From Acetomicrobium sp. UBA5826 (GTDB lineage: Bacteria > Synergistota > Synergistia > Synergistales > Acetomicrobiaceae): a stretch of DNA of 60,201 nucleotides. Location: positions 21,028-81,228 of the forward strand of contig NZ_DJHF01000015.1 of NCBI RefSeq assembly GCF_002433005.1. Direction: 5' to 3'. The notes beneath the pieces were generated by a model. It was not told the DNA's origin. It did no database searches and saw only the letters and a list, made by a program, of their open reading frames with translations. Made by a program: the position numbers and the translations under genes. Of this stretch, positions 45,895-54,823 are shown piece by piece (position 1 is the stretch's first letter; every line of letters begins with the position of its first letter).

Positions 45895-47142
45895 TTAATT
45901 TGCAGATCCGATAATCCTGCTTACCGCTTCAAGGGTTGGTTCAACTGCGTATGGGCTTCCGGCAGCCCTTTTTGCGCTTTCGGAGTCCTTCAGGCCGTTT
46001 CCGGTAACTATCACAGCCACACGTTCATGGCTGCCCAGTTTGCCTGTTTGGGCGTATTTAAGCAACCCTGCAAAGCCCGTAACGCCTGCGGGCTCGCCGA
46101 ATACCCCACTGGTGCGGGCCAACAACCTCATGGCCTCAAGTATCTCGTCGTCTGACACAGCGACCATATCGCCACCGGAGTTTTTGACGGCCCTAAGCGC
46201 TTTGGCCCAGTTTCGCGGTTCGCCCACGGCTATGCTGTCGGCCAACGTGTTGGTAGGTTTCTTTTCGATGACGTCTTTGCCCTCTTTAAAGGCCTTGTAT
46301 ATGGGGCAAGCACCTTCTGCCTGAACGCCTATCAGCTGCGGGATTTGGCTTATCAATCCGATTTGTTTTAAGTCGTAAAAGGCCTTGTAAAAGCTGCTTA
46401 TTATGCAGCCGTCGCCTACCGAGACGAACACCTTGTCGGGCAGGTCGAAGGACAGCTCCTCGGCCAGCTCAAGCCCGCAGGTCTTTTTGCCCTCCACCAG
46501 ATAGGGATTGATGGCGCTGTTTCTGTTGTACCAGCCGTAAGCATCTATAGCCTTCACGGCGAGCTTAAAGGCATCCTCGTAGGTGCCTTTTACCAAAAAG
46601 ACTTTGGCCCCGTAGATCAAAAGCTGAGTCACCTTGTTTACCGGGGCCTTCTCGGGCACGAATATGTAGCAATCAAGGCCTGCGACGGCAGCACATCCGG
46701 CCAGAGAGCTTGCAGCGTTACCGGTAGAGGCGCACGCTATGGACGTAGCGCCCTTTTCTTTAGCCTTTGCCACGCCGATAAAGCTTGCCCTGTCCTTAAA
46801 GGAAGCAGTTGGGTTTCTTCCGTCGTCTTTTATCAAAACCTGTTTAACTTTCAGTTTTTTTGCCCAATAGATGCTTTCGTAAAGAGGTGAAGAGCCTACT
46901 TTCAGGTTTGGGAAAAAGGTCGGGTCATTTATGGGAAGAAGCTCAATGTAGCGGGAGATGCTTCTTTCTTTATTTTCGGCTAAAGCCTCGGTCGTAAATT
47001 TCCGCCTTACCTCCCCGTAGTCGTACAATACGTCCAATGTCCCGTCGGGCCCACAATCCGGACAGGTAAAGACGTCGCTTTTTGGGTCGAATTCCTTTCC
47101 GCAGAGCACGCACTTTAGTTTATCCGCTGAAGCCACGATCAT
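45895..47142 (-). CDS. Threonine-synthase-like PLP enzyme
   Basis: This 415-residue fold-type II enzyme has an N-terminal zinc ribbon (CVLCGKEF...CPDCG, about 11-33). The PLP Lys is in NPTASFKDRASF (about 112), then ACASTGNAASSLAG and VGDGCIISSFYKA follow. It matches the ThrC group, but lies within a purine-catabolic operon without other threonine genes. It may act on a phospho- or carbamoyl-amino acid derived from purine breakdown instead of phosphohomoserine, which is an inference from context. ThrC-like members with such zinc ribbons can be diverted to other lyase reactions. Confidence 0.75.
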   Translation of the reverse strand: MIVASADKLKCVLCGKEFDPKSDVFTCPDCGPDGTLDVLYDYGEVRRKFTTEALAENKERSISRYIELLPINDPTFFPNLKVGSSPLYESIYWAKKLKVKQVLIKDDGRNPTASFKDRASFIGVAKAKEKGATSIACASTGNAASSLAGCAAVAGLDCYIFVPEKAPVNKVTQLLIYGAKVFLVKGTYEDAFKLAVKAIDAYGWYNRNSAINPYLVEGKKTCGLELAEELSFDLPDKVFVSVGDGCIISSFYKAFYDLKQIGLISQIPQLIGVQAEGACPIYKAFKEGKDVIEKKPTNTLADSIAVGEPRNWAKALRAVKNSGGDMVAVSDDEILEAMRLLARTSGVFGEPAGVTGFAGLLKYAQTGKLGSHERVAVIVTGNGLKDSESAKRAAGSPYAVEPTLEAVSRIIGSAN

Positions 47143-47176
47143 TACCTCCTAATCTTTTATCTTTAAATTGTAAAAA

Positions 47177-48391
47177 CTACGAAGCATCGAGATAGGACGC
47201 GGCTATAGCCGTATATCCCTGAGTGGCTTTGACAAGCTGCTTGATGTTCACTCTTTCATCTTTTGTATGAGCTAGCTGTTCCTTGGATGGACCGAAGCTA
47301 ATCGTGGGGATGCCTTTAATCCCGCCGTAAAAGCAGCCATTCGTCCCAAACCCGGATTCGGAAAGGGAAGGCTCCATATCCAAGCAGTGCAACCCTCTCA
47401 AGGCCCTTTCGATCAATTCTTCGTTTTCTCCGAAAAACCAACCCGGGGCGAAATGCTTCACCTTGATCCTCTTTCCCGTAAAACACTGCACATAATCCTC
47501 AGCCACCTTTACGTCAGCCTGGATATCCGGGTCTATATCACGTGCCAAAGATATCAGGCGTGCCACTTCTTCCACTACCCTGCTTTCCGCCTCGCCGGCC
47601 AAAAGCCTCCTGTCGAATGTGGCCACGCAGTTGTCGGGCAAAACGCTCGTTCCCATGGATGGGGCGGTTGACAAATCGGTCAGGACCATGATCCCGTCTC
47701 CAAGTAAGTAGTGGCGGGGCGGCAGGAAATGCTGCTTTATAAACGTGAGGAGAAAGACCATCTTTTCGGCTGCATTGACACCTGAAAGAGGAAAAGAGGT
47801 GTGAGCGCTTTTTCCCTGGGCTTCGATGACAATCTCCGCCCTTCCTCTTTGGCCCCTTTTGATGTTTAAATTAGACGCTTCTCCGATCACAACGCCGTCG
47901 GGCTCGAAGATCTCGTATACTTTAGACGAAGCTACACCTTCGGCAACCTCTTGGTTGACGACGCAAGCGACGGCAAGTTCGCCATAAAGAAAATCGGAGC
48001 ACTTTTTAAGTTCACTGCCGGCGATTATCATCGCTGCTAAGCTGCCCTTTGCGTCAACCGATCCCCTTCCGCAGATATGGCCATCGATGACCGTCCCCCC
48101 GTAGGGGTAAAAGGACCATTCAATGGCATCGCTAACGCCGACGTGATCCATTTGCGCCTCGAAGAGAAGGCGCCTTCCTCCGGGATTAAACGCAATCTTT
48201 CCGACGACGTTTCCCATCTCGTCCATAATTACCTCATCGTAACCAAGCGACAGCATGAGATCGTGGATATAATAGGCGATCCTTTCCTCCCTGCCTGACG
48301 TACTGGGGATGGATACCAACTTGGAACATAAATCCGTTATAGTTTGAGGTGAGACTTGTCCCGCAATCGCTTGAACGGTTTCCTGCACCAA
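47177..48391 (-). CDS. YgeY-like M20 hydrolase with altered active site
   Basis: This 404-residue protein is clearly paralogous to the 43151 gene, but two usual catalytic positions differ. The HxD motif reads EAQMDHVG, where the His becomes Gln, and the EE pair reads NQEVAEG, where the catalytic Glu becomes Gln. The SVDAKG Asp, GEAS Glu and LAHTKDE His remain. Function may be changed or metal use reduced. It starts at TTG 48391 with GAGG upstream and opens the long catabolic array, so it is expressed first. Confidence 0.8.
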   Translation of the reverse strand: MVQETVQAIAGQVSPQTITDLCSKLVSIPSTSGREERIAYYIHDLMLSLGYDEVIMDEMGNVVGKIAFNPGGRRLLFEAQMDHVGVSDAIEWSFYPYGGTVIDGHICGRGSVDAKGSLAAMIIAGSELKKCSDFLYGELAVACVVNQEVAEGVASSKVYEIFEPDGVVIGEASNLNIKRGQRGRAEIVIEAQGKSAHTSFPLSGVNAAEKMVFLLTFIKQHFLPPRHYLLGDGIMVLTDLSTAPSMGTSVLPDNCVATFDRRLLAGEAESRVVEEVARLISLARDIDPDIQADVKVAEDYVQCFTGKRIKVKHFAPGWFFGENEELIERALRGLHCLDMEPSLSESGFGTNGCFYGGIKGIPTISFGPSKEQLAHTKDERVNIKQLVKATQGYTAIAASYLDAS

Positions 48392-48432
48392 TACACTAAC
48401 CTCGCCATTATGGGAATCATTTGTTGATCTTT

Positions 48433-48483
48433 ATTATAACTGATATTCTATAAGTTACAATTAATAAATATTTTTGATATACT
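48433..48483. promoter_or_regulatory. Divergent promoters sharing one -35, with palindromic site
   Basis: Plus-strand TTACAA (48455-48460), 17-base spacer and TATACT (48478-48483) point to lysR. The same hexamer read as TTGTAA with a 16-base spacer and TATAAT (48438-48433) points to the catabolic array. A 21-base imperfect palindrome (48437-48457, arms TAACT / AGTTA) lies over the minus spacer. It is a candidate LysR-type binding site. Confidence 0.6.
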
Positions 48484-48526
48484 TTAGGCATGTCTTATAC
48501 AAATGATAAAGGGGGAGATCGATGAG

Positions 48527-49420
48527 ATGACCCTACAACAGCTAAAGACCTTTCTCGCCGTTTGCGAGGAAATGTCCATAACGCAGGCTGCCTTCAAACT
48601 TTTCATCACTCAGTCGGCCGTAAGCCAGCAAATAAAGGCTCTGGAGGAAGAATTCGATATTAAACTTTTCGAAAAAAGGGGCAGGCGTCTTTGTATTACA
48701 GCGGAGGGCAAGATTTTCCGGGATAGCGCCAAGGAGATCGTTGAAAATGCAGAGCATATAGCAGAAAAGCTCAAGGCCAGCAAAAGCCTGGAGGTGGGGA
48801 AATTAAACATAGCCAGCACCCATCATTTGGCACAGTATCTTCTAATGAATCCTCTCTTGGAATTTCATAAAAGCTATCCAAAAATAGACCTGTCCCTCTA
48901 CACTCTCGATGCTAGCGAGATAAAATCCGCCGTCGAATCCAAAAAAGTTGACATTGGCTTCATACCCGATGGAGCTGCCGTCTTTTCTCCTCACTTAAGA
49001 ATTACTAAAATATACGAAGATCGCATGGCCTTAATAGCCTGGCCAGGACATCCGTGGCGAGAAGAGGAAAAAATAAAGCCATCACAATTATCGGGGGAGC
49101 CCCTTGTATTCGCATCTACGCCCTCAAGCATTAACGAGATAGCCCTCGCCTTTTTGAAACGACATCACATACATATCGATACCGTCATTGACGTCGGTAA
49201 CATCGATCTTCTGAAGGAAGCGGTGAGACATCGTGTGGGAGTGGCACTGACGAGCAAGCTCGCGGTCCGGGAAGACATCAGCCAGGGAAGCCTTATCGAG
49301 CTTCCCCTTTCGGGAATCGATGAATTGAGCTTTAATTTCCTCATGCTAACCCACAAAGAAGAAGAACCGAGCTATCCCTCCTGGGCCTTTCAAAAAATCT
49401 TGAAGGGATATCTGCCCTAA
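48527..49420 (+). CDS. LysR-family transcriptional regulator
   Basis: This regulator of about 297 residues has an N-terminal winged-helix (LQQLKTFLAVCEEMSITQAA...FITQSAVSQQIKALE) and a periplasmic-binding-like effector domain (about 90-290). The start at ATG 48527 has GGGGGAG upstream; an earlier ATG at 48503 would put that site inside the gene. Divergent placement from the catabolic array suggests it controls that array and itself, probably responding to a purine or breakdown product. Confidence 0.92.
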   Translation: MTLQQLKTFLAVCEEMSITQAAFKLFITQSAVSQQIKALEEEFDIKLFEKRGRRLCITAEGKIFRDSAKEIVENAEHIAEKLKASKSLEVGKLNIASTHHLAQYLLMNPLLEFHKSYPKIDLSLYTLDASEIKSAVESKKVDIGFIPDGAAVFSPHLRITKIYEDRMALIAWPGHPWREEEKIKPSQLSGEPLVFASTPSSINEIALAFLKRHHIHIDTVIDVGNIDLLKEAVRHRVGVALTSKLAVREDISQGSLIELPLSGIDELSFNFLMLTHKEEEPSYPSWAFQKILKGYLP

Positions 49421-49492
49421 TTAAAAATTGTTATAATTATGTCGTAAACACGGTTATTACAACCCTTTACCGCCACGTGGAGGTAAAATTAG

Positions 49493-49549
49493 ATGGGGAA
49501 ACACAAGATAAAGATATTCATGGAAAAACCCTACACGGCAACATGCTGA
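49493..49549 (+). CDS. Possible 18-residue leader or remnant peptide
   Basis: GGAGG is placed 9 bases before an ATG whose frame encodes MGKHKIKIFMEKPYTATC. The strong ribosome site and basic composition are suggestive, but nothing else supports expression. It may be the stub of a lost gene. Confidence 0.2.
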   Translation: MGKHKIKIFMEKPYTATC

Positions 49550-49607
49550 ACATCTTACCAGTATCGGGACGAGGAAATGCAAACCTTCTCCCGAAGGGAC
49601 CTTCGAG

Positions 49608-50897
49608 CTAGTTCGCGAAACCAAACAGCCTGGGCAAGAACAAGGTAATTCCAGGGATAAAAGTAATGATAACTAAGGCTATGTAAACGACTACTATATA
49701 GGGGAATATCTCTTTGCTAAGTTGCTCCAGAGTAATCTTGCTTATACCACAGGCAACGAACAGGCAAGCTCCCACGGGCGGTGTCATGAGAGCTATGTTC
49801 AGAGATAGCACCATGATGATTCCAAAGTGAATAGGATCAAAACCTAAACTAACCGCTAAAGGATGCAGTATTGGCCCCAAGATGATCAAGGCAGCTGTAA
49901 TATCCATGAACATGCCTATAAACAACAGGATCAACAAGATCATTGAGATAACTATCCATTTGTTAGTGCTGATACTCAACATTAAAGTTGCAACCTTTTC
50001 GGGAATTTGCTCCATTGTAAGAACCCAACCTAAAATCGTAGCCGTGGCTATTACCAGAAACACCACGCCAGTCGTTCGTGCCATTTTCATGCATAGAGGC
50101 CAAAGATCCCTATAGGTTATATTTCCGTAAACGAAATGTCCAATTATGAAGGCATAGGCAACTGCTACTGAAGCGGCTTCCGTTGGAGTAAACAAACCAC
50201 TCAAAATGCCTCCTAAAATTATAACAGGCATTACCAATGCAACAGCCGCCTCCTTGAAGGCCTTCCAAATTTCACCAATCGTTGCCCTGCGTTCCCCCAC
50301 CGGATAGCCTCGCTTTTTCGCTATTCTAGCAGTGACTATCATCTCTACGGCAGCTATTAGCAGACCAGGGATGAAACCCGCCAAAAAAAGACCTGCTATT
50401 GAGACTTGCATAAAAGCTCCGTATATTACCATTATATTTGACGGTGGGATCGTCGGCCCAATAATTGATGAAGCTGCTGTAACGGCAGCAGAAAAATCCT
50501 TATCATAACCTTCCTTTACCATTCCGGGGATCAACATCGACCCAATGGCTGCGGTATCACTAACTGCTGCTCCTGTTATGCCGGCGAAGAAAATAGATGC
50601 GACTATGTTGGCATGGGCTAAACCGCCTCTCAAATGGCCGACTAAGACGTTGCTAAACTTCACCAAACGGGAGGTTATTCCCGATTTATTCATTATTTCA
50701 CCTGCAAGGATGAAAAAAGGCATTGCCATTAAAGTAAACATATCTACACCAGCGAAATAGCGTTGAGGAACTAGGTACAATGCTGAAGGAATCCCAGTTT
50801 TCAGCATTCCCAAAAGACCAGTTACGCCAAGGACAAAGCCAATCGGCATGCCAATTATAATGAAAATAGCGAACAAAATGGCTATGTAACTCGTCAA
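49608..50897 (-). CDS. TRAP transporter large permease (DctM type)
   Basis: This 429-residue protein has about 12-13 membrane spans, with DctM features such as AGEIMNKSGITSRL and FAGITGAAVSDTAAIG (about 100-120) and a late ITAALIILGPILHPLA. It drives sodium-coupled uptake of the ligand delivered by the binding protein. Gene order is binding protein, small permease, large permease, as in most TRAP operons. Confidence 0.95.
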   Translation of the reverse strand: MTSYIAILFAIFIIIGMPIGFVLGVTGLLGMLKTGIPSALYLVPQRYFAGVDMFTLMAMPFFILAGEIMNKSGITSRLVKFSNVLVGHLRGGLAHANIVASIFFAGITGAAVSDTAAIGSMLIPGMVKEGYDKDFSAAVTAASSIIGPTIPPSNIMVIYGAFMQVSIAGLFLAGFIPGLLIAAVEMIVTARIAKKRGYPVGERRATIGEIWKAFKEAAVALVMPVIILGGILSGLFTPTEAASVAVAYAFIIGHFVYGNITYRDLWPLCMKMARTTGVVFLVIATATILGWVLTMEQIPEKVATLMLSISTNKWIVISMILLILLFIGMFMDITAALIILGPILHPLAVSLGFDPIHFGIIMVLSLNIALMTPPVGACLFVACGISKITLEQLSKEIFPYIVVVYIALVIITFIPGITLFLPRLFGFAN

Positions 50898-50937
50898 GTT
50901 AATCTTCCTTTCTTTATCATGATCATGTCAAGATTGT

Positions 50938-51519
50938 TCAAATATCTAGTTTTTCTTCCCTTTTTACAGCATCCAATACTTCCTCGGACATCAAGATCTC
51001 CTCTATATCTGATCTCTTAATGTCGAGAAACATTTTGCAGGCCAAAAAAACCATACAAACAATTGAACTTACTGGTACAGCCATCAACCACCATTTCATT
51101 GTCGTATTTAACGCGCTTGAAATTTGATATTTCCCCTTGTCCGCCATTATAAAGCCATATTTCGTCAATACATATAAAAAATAAAATACCAATATATTTG
51201 AAAATAATACTATCGCTTTGGCTATTTTAATGGGAATTTTCTTAATAAAAAGAGTTACCCCCACATGCTCATGTCTCCATATACACAATGCAACTGAAAG
51301 TAATGCCATCCATATCATCAAGTACCTTGACAATTCCTCGGTCCAACCGAGAGGCGTTCTGAGCAAATAGCGAAAGAACACGCCTAACAAAACTGTAACA
51401 GTCATAGCAATGGAGAAGACGAACACTGGCACTGAAACTATTTTCTCTAAGAGATCTCCTGCCTTGCTTATAACTTTAAAGAAGTCAATATTGTTTTGAG
51501 TATTTGATTTATCAGTCAT
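50938..51519 (-). CDS. TRAP transporter small permease (DctQ type)
   Basis: This 193-residue protein has four hydrophobic segments and the conserved stretch WTEELSRYLMIWMALLSVAL (about 79-98), typical of DctQ. It bridges the binding protein and the large permease. Its N- and C-terminal tails are hydrophilic and charged. Confidence 0.93.
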   Translation of the reverse strand: MTDKSNTQNNIDFFKVISKAGDLLEKIVSVPVFVFSIAMTVTVLLGVFFRYLLRTPLGWTEELSRYLMIWMALLSVALCIWRHEHVGVTLFIKKIPIKIAKAIVLFSNILVFYFLYVLTKYGFIMADKGKYQISSALNTTMKWWLMAVPVSSIVCMVFLACKMFLDIKRSDIEEILMSEEVLDAVKREEKLDI

Positions 51520-51581
51520 TTAGTCCCTCCAAAATATTTCAATGGAGAGCAAGGACGCTAACTTGCTCTCCACGGTTATGT

Positions 51582-52619
51582 TTAATCTTCTGCCTCTTCA
51601 ATAGCTTTTAAATATTTCTCCGCCAATTCGACTCCTTCGTCCTTAAACCTCTTTTCAATGAATTCCATCATACCTTCCCTTCCTATACGCCTAAACTCCT
51701 CCAAAGATTCAGGAGAAAGGACGTTCACTTCCATACCGGCCTTAATCAGTGTCGGTAACCCCTTGTCTGAGGCCTCTATAATTCTGTTAAGCCCTCTGCC
51801 CGAAACATTTGCTTCTCTTGCCGCTCGATCCACTATCTCTCTTTCTGTTTCGCTTAAGGAATTATAGAAATCTTTGTTCATCACCCAACAATAAGGACTG
51901 TATAAGTGATTCGTAATCGTTATGTATTTTTGAACCTCATAGAGCCTTCCGGTGAGAATGATGGGAATTGGATTATGTTGTCCGTCCACCACGCCCGTTT
52001 GCAGGGCAGTATAAACCTCAGCCCATGCGACAGGAGTCGGAGCAGCCCCATAAAGCCTCATCAATTCCTCATGTGTTGGAATAGTCATGGTCCGGATCTT
52101 TAAACCCTTCATATCTGCTACGCTTTTAATAGGTCTTTTGCTGTTCGTTATTTGGAAAAATCCTCCCGATTCGCCAAAGCCAAGCACCTTATATCCAGTA
52201 TTTTCCTCAATATCTTTGGCAAGATATTGGCCAAAAGGACCGTCAAATACCTTCCACGCCACCTCGTAATTGGGCAAGGCGAAGGGTATGTCCAATATGC
52301 TATAAAGGGGATAAAAAATGGCTATTCCTCCAGCAGAAGCGATGTAGCTTTGAACCACTCCCAATTGCACCTGCTCCATGGTCTCGCGCTCGTTGCCCAA
52401 CTGCCCGGCAGGATAGATCTCTACTTTTAATGCACCGCCGCTTTCCGACTCTACGATGTTTTTGAATACAGCAGACATGGCCGCAGTGGCAACTTCAAAG
52501 GGTTGTTGGGGGTTGAGGTGCGACAGCTTTATTACTTTTTCTGCCCCAAAAGCTACCGACGAAACAAACAGAAACACAAAGGCTACCATAAGAACGACAC
52601 ATTTTCTCTCAGCTTTCAT
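51582..52619 (-). CDS. TRAP transporter solute-binding protein (DctP type)
   Basis: This 345-residue secreted protein has a signal peptide (1-25, ...SSVAFG). The DctP family stretch KGLKIRTMTIPTH (about 170) holds the Arg that usually binds a carboxylate, followed by PTPVAWAEVYTALQTGVVDGQ. The ligand is therefore likely an organic acid; its identity cannot be told. Given neighbouring purine catabolism, a ureido- or oxo-acid is possible. Confidence 0.93.
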   Translation of the reverse strand: MKAERKCVVLMVAFVFLFVSSVAFGAEKVIKLSHLNPQQPFEVATAAMSAVFKNIVESESGGALKVEIYPAGQLGNERETMEQVQLGVVQSYIASAGGIAIFYPLYSILDIPFALPNYEVAWKVFDGPFGQYLAKDIEENTGYKVLGFGESGGFFQITNSKRPIKSVADMKGLKIRTMTIPTHEELMRLYGAAPTPVAWAEVYTALQTGVVDGQHNPIPIILTGRLYEVQKYITITNHLYSPYCWVMNKDFYNSLSETEREIVDRAAREANVSGRGLNRIIEASDKGLPTLIKAGMEVNVLSPESLEEFRRIGREGMMEFIEKRFKDEGVELAEKYLKAIEEAED

Positions 52620-52952
52620 GATTTTTTCCTCCCTTTCTCTGTTTTTAATTTATCCTTCAACTTACGTCAATTTCCGAGCAAACAGTATAGACCAGATTTC
52701 GTGAAATAAATTTCAGACGTTATCATTTGTTAATGTCTACGATGTATCATATTAATACGTCTAATCCAACAAGCTTTACACAAATATAACATTCTTTCAC
52801 ATTATATTTGAATATACGACAAATTACAAATGGCTTTTATTTTTGATATACTTTAGACTAAACTTATCATTTAAAGTAAAGTCAAGGTTGTCGTTTAACA
52901 TTTTTTCAAAAAAAATTACACTTGCAAAACTACCGACTAAGGAGGACTTGAA
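52620..52952. promoter_or_regulatory. Divergent promoter region of the TRAP operon and purE
   Basis: TTACAA (52824-52829), 17 bases and TATACT (52847-52852) serve purE. The reversed hexamer TTGTAA, 17 bases and TATAAT (52806-52801) serve the TRAP operon. The block 52801-52856 closely matches 48433-48487, including an identical 19 bases (48469-48487 and 52838-52856). Half-sites like AGACGTTA recur at 52715-52722, inverted at 52731-52738 and inverted at 52755-52762, inside the TRAP leader, so they may be a repressor site or RNA structure. Confidence 0.55.
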
Positions 52953-53474
52953 ATGGACAAACCGCTAATAGGCATAGTGATGGGGTCGGACTCAGATGTA
53001 GAGCGCCTAAAGGGCGCTTTTGACGTATTGAAGGAGTTGGAGGTTCCTTTTGAAGTCACGATAGCTTCAGCTCACAGGACTCCAAAGGACGTGGCAAACT
53101 ACGCTAAAACGGCAAAGGACCGGGGTATCAAGGTAATTATAGCCGCAGCCGGGCTTTCAGCTGCTTTGCCGGGTGTTTTGGCCGCCCATACGACGCTTCC
53201 CGTCATAGGCCTCCCGTTGGAAGTGGGCCCATTAAAGGGCATGGATGCCCTGCTTGCCATGGCTCAAATGCCTCCGGGAATACCAGTCGCGACCGTGGGG
53301 ATAGGACAGGCTGTCAATGCTGCCCTCCTTGCGGTTCAAATTCTTTCCCTTCAAGATTCCTCATGCAGCAAAAAGACCACACAATACCGGGAGAAGGCAT
53401 CAAAGAAAGTATCAACGGCACGAGACACTTTGACCGAGCTTCCTAAAGCTCCGCCAGAGGCATTTTTAGGCTAA
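52953..53474 (+). CDS. PurE, N5-carboxyaminoimidazole ribonucleotide mutase
   Basis: This 173-residue enzyme makes CAIR in purine synthesis. It has GSDSD (about 11), ASAHRTP (about 43), and the LPVIGLPL and MPPGIPVATVGIGQA stretches of the class I mutase. No purK is in the window, though class I enzymes normally use PurK product. The final 30 residues are a charged, Lys-rich tail beyond the usual end. It is transcribed away from the TRAP operon and followed by a terminator. Confidence 0.94.
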   Translation: MDKPLIGIVMGSDSDVERLKGAFDVLKELEVPFEVTIASAHRTPKDVANYAKTAKDRGIKVIIAAAGLSAALPGVLAAHTTLPVIGLPLEVGPLKGMDALLAMAQMPPGIPVATVGIGQAVNAALLAVQILSLQDSSCSKKTTQYREKASKKVSTARDTLTELPKAPPEAFLG

Positions 53475-53484
53475 GACCTTTATT

Positions 53485-53526
53485 CAAAAACTGGCCTACA
53501 CCCTCATCGGCGCAGGCCAGTTTTTT
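53485..53526. terminator. Intrinsic terminator between purE and glyA
   Basis: AACTGGCCT pairs with AGGCCAGTT across a 16-base loop and is flanked by an A-run and a T-run (53521-53526). It can therefore work for both convergent genes. Confidence 0.85.
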
Positions 53527-53548
53527 CGCCAAATCCTACAAATATCTT

Positions 53549-54823
53549 TTAAGCCCAAGGATTGCTCAGTTCCGGATAAAGCGGGAAGCGGTGAGCAAGC
53601 TCCTTGACCTCGCGATAAACCTTTTCTTTTTCGCTTTCGTTGTCGGGATTGGACAAGGCTCTGTCGATTAGGTCGGCTACGAGCTCCATCTCCTTTTCTT
53701 TCATTCCCCTGGTCGTTAAAGCAGGAGTTCCTATGCGAATGCCGCTTGTCACCATCGGCTTTTCGGGGTCAAAGGGGATCATGTTCTTGTTTACGGTGAT
53801 GCCCACGCCTTCCAAGACTTTTTCGGCATCCTTGCCCGTTATATTTTTGCTACGCAGATCCACAAGTATCATGTGGTTATCCGTGCCTCCCGAGACGAGC
53901 CTGAAGCCTCGCTCGCTAAGGCCCTTAGCCAAAGCCTTTGCGTTGGCAACAATCTGCTTGGCGTACTCCTTGAACTCGGACTGCATGGCCAGATGGAAAC
54001 ATACCGCTTTGGCTGCTATCACGTGCATGAAAGGACCGCCCTGGATGCCCGGGAAGACCGTTCGGTCCAGCTGCGCACCATATTTTTCCTTGCAGAGGAT
54101 CAAGGCGCCCCGCGGACCGCGCAGTGTCTTATGGGTAGTCGTGGTCACAAAATCTGCATAAGGCACAGGGCTGGGATGGGCGCCTCCTGCGACAAGCCCG
54201 GCTATGTGGGCCATGTCGACCATCAAAATCGCGCCTACTTCCCGGGCTATATCGCTGAAACGTTTGAAGTCTATGAAGCGCGGGTAGGCACTTGCGCCGG
54301 CGACAATCACCTTGGGCCTGTGTTCCTTGGCCAAAGCCTCGACGGCTTCGTAATCTATAGTCTCCGTATCGGGCTTTACTCCATAGGGAACGATCTTATA
54401 CCATTTGCCCGTAAAGTTCAAAGGATGCCCGTGCGAAAGGTGACCTCCCTGATCCAGGTTCATGGCAAGGAGCGTATCGCCCGGCTCCATCACCGAAAAA
54501 TAAACGGCCATGTTGGCCTGGGTGCCTGAGTGAGGCTGAACGTTTGCATGCTCCGCCCCGAAAAGTTCACACGCCCGCTTTATGGCCAACTCTTCGATGT
54601 TCTCCACATATTCGCAACCGCCATAGTATTTTTTATGAGGGTATCCTTCTGCGTATTTATTGGTAAGTACCGAACCCTGGGCTTGAAGGACCGCCAATGA
54701 GACGAAGTTTTCCGAAGCAATAAGCTCCAATCCGTCGCGTTGTCTGGATAATTCGCCTTCCATCATCCCGCAAACCGTGGGATCCGCCTGGGATAACGAT
54801 GAGATCAAGCTCTTTTCTATCAT
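53549..54823 (-). CDS. GlyA, serine hydroxymethyltransferase
   Basis: This 424-residue PLP enzyme interconverts serine and glycine with tetrahydrofolate. The PLP Lys is in VTTTTHKTLRGPRG (about 231). ELIASENFVS near the N-terminus and MVTSGIRIGTPA near the end are typical. The start at ATG 54823 has AAGGAGGAG before it; an in-frame ATG 14 codons earlier lacks one. It can feed glycine and C1 units to purine synthesis, or drain those released by purine breakdown. Confidence 0.96.
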   Translation of the reverse strand: MIEKSLISSLSQADPTVCGMMEGELSRQRDGLELIASENFVSLAVLQAQGSVLTNKYAEGYPHKKYYGGCEYVENIEELAIKRACELFGAEHANVQPHSGTQANMAVYFSVMEPGDTLLAMNLDQGGHLSHGHPLNFTGKWYKIVPYGVKPDTETIDYEAVEALAKEHRPKVIVAGASAYPRFIDFKRFSDIAREVGAILMVDMAHIAGLVAGGAHPSPVPYADFVTTTTHKTLRGPRGALILCKEKYGAQLDRTVFPGIQGGPFMHVIAAKAVCFHLAMQSEFKEYAKQIVANAKALAKGLSERGFRLVSGGTDNHMILVDLRSKNITGKDAEKVLEGVGITVNKNMIPFDPEKPMVTSGIRIGTPALTTRGMKEKEMELVADLIDRALSNPDNESEKEKVYREVKELAHRFPLYPELSNPWA

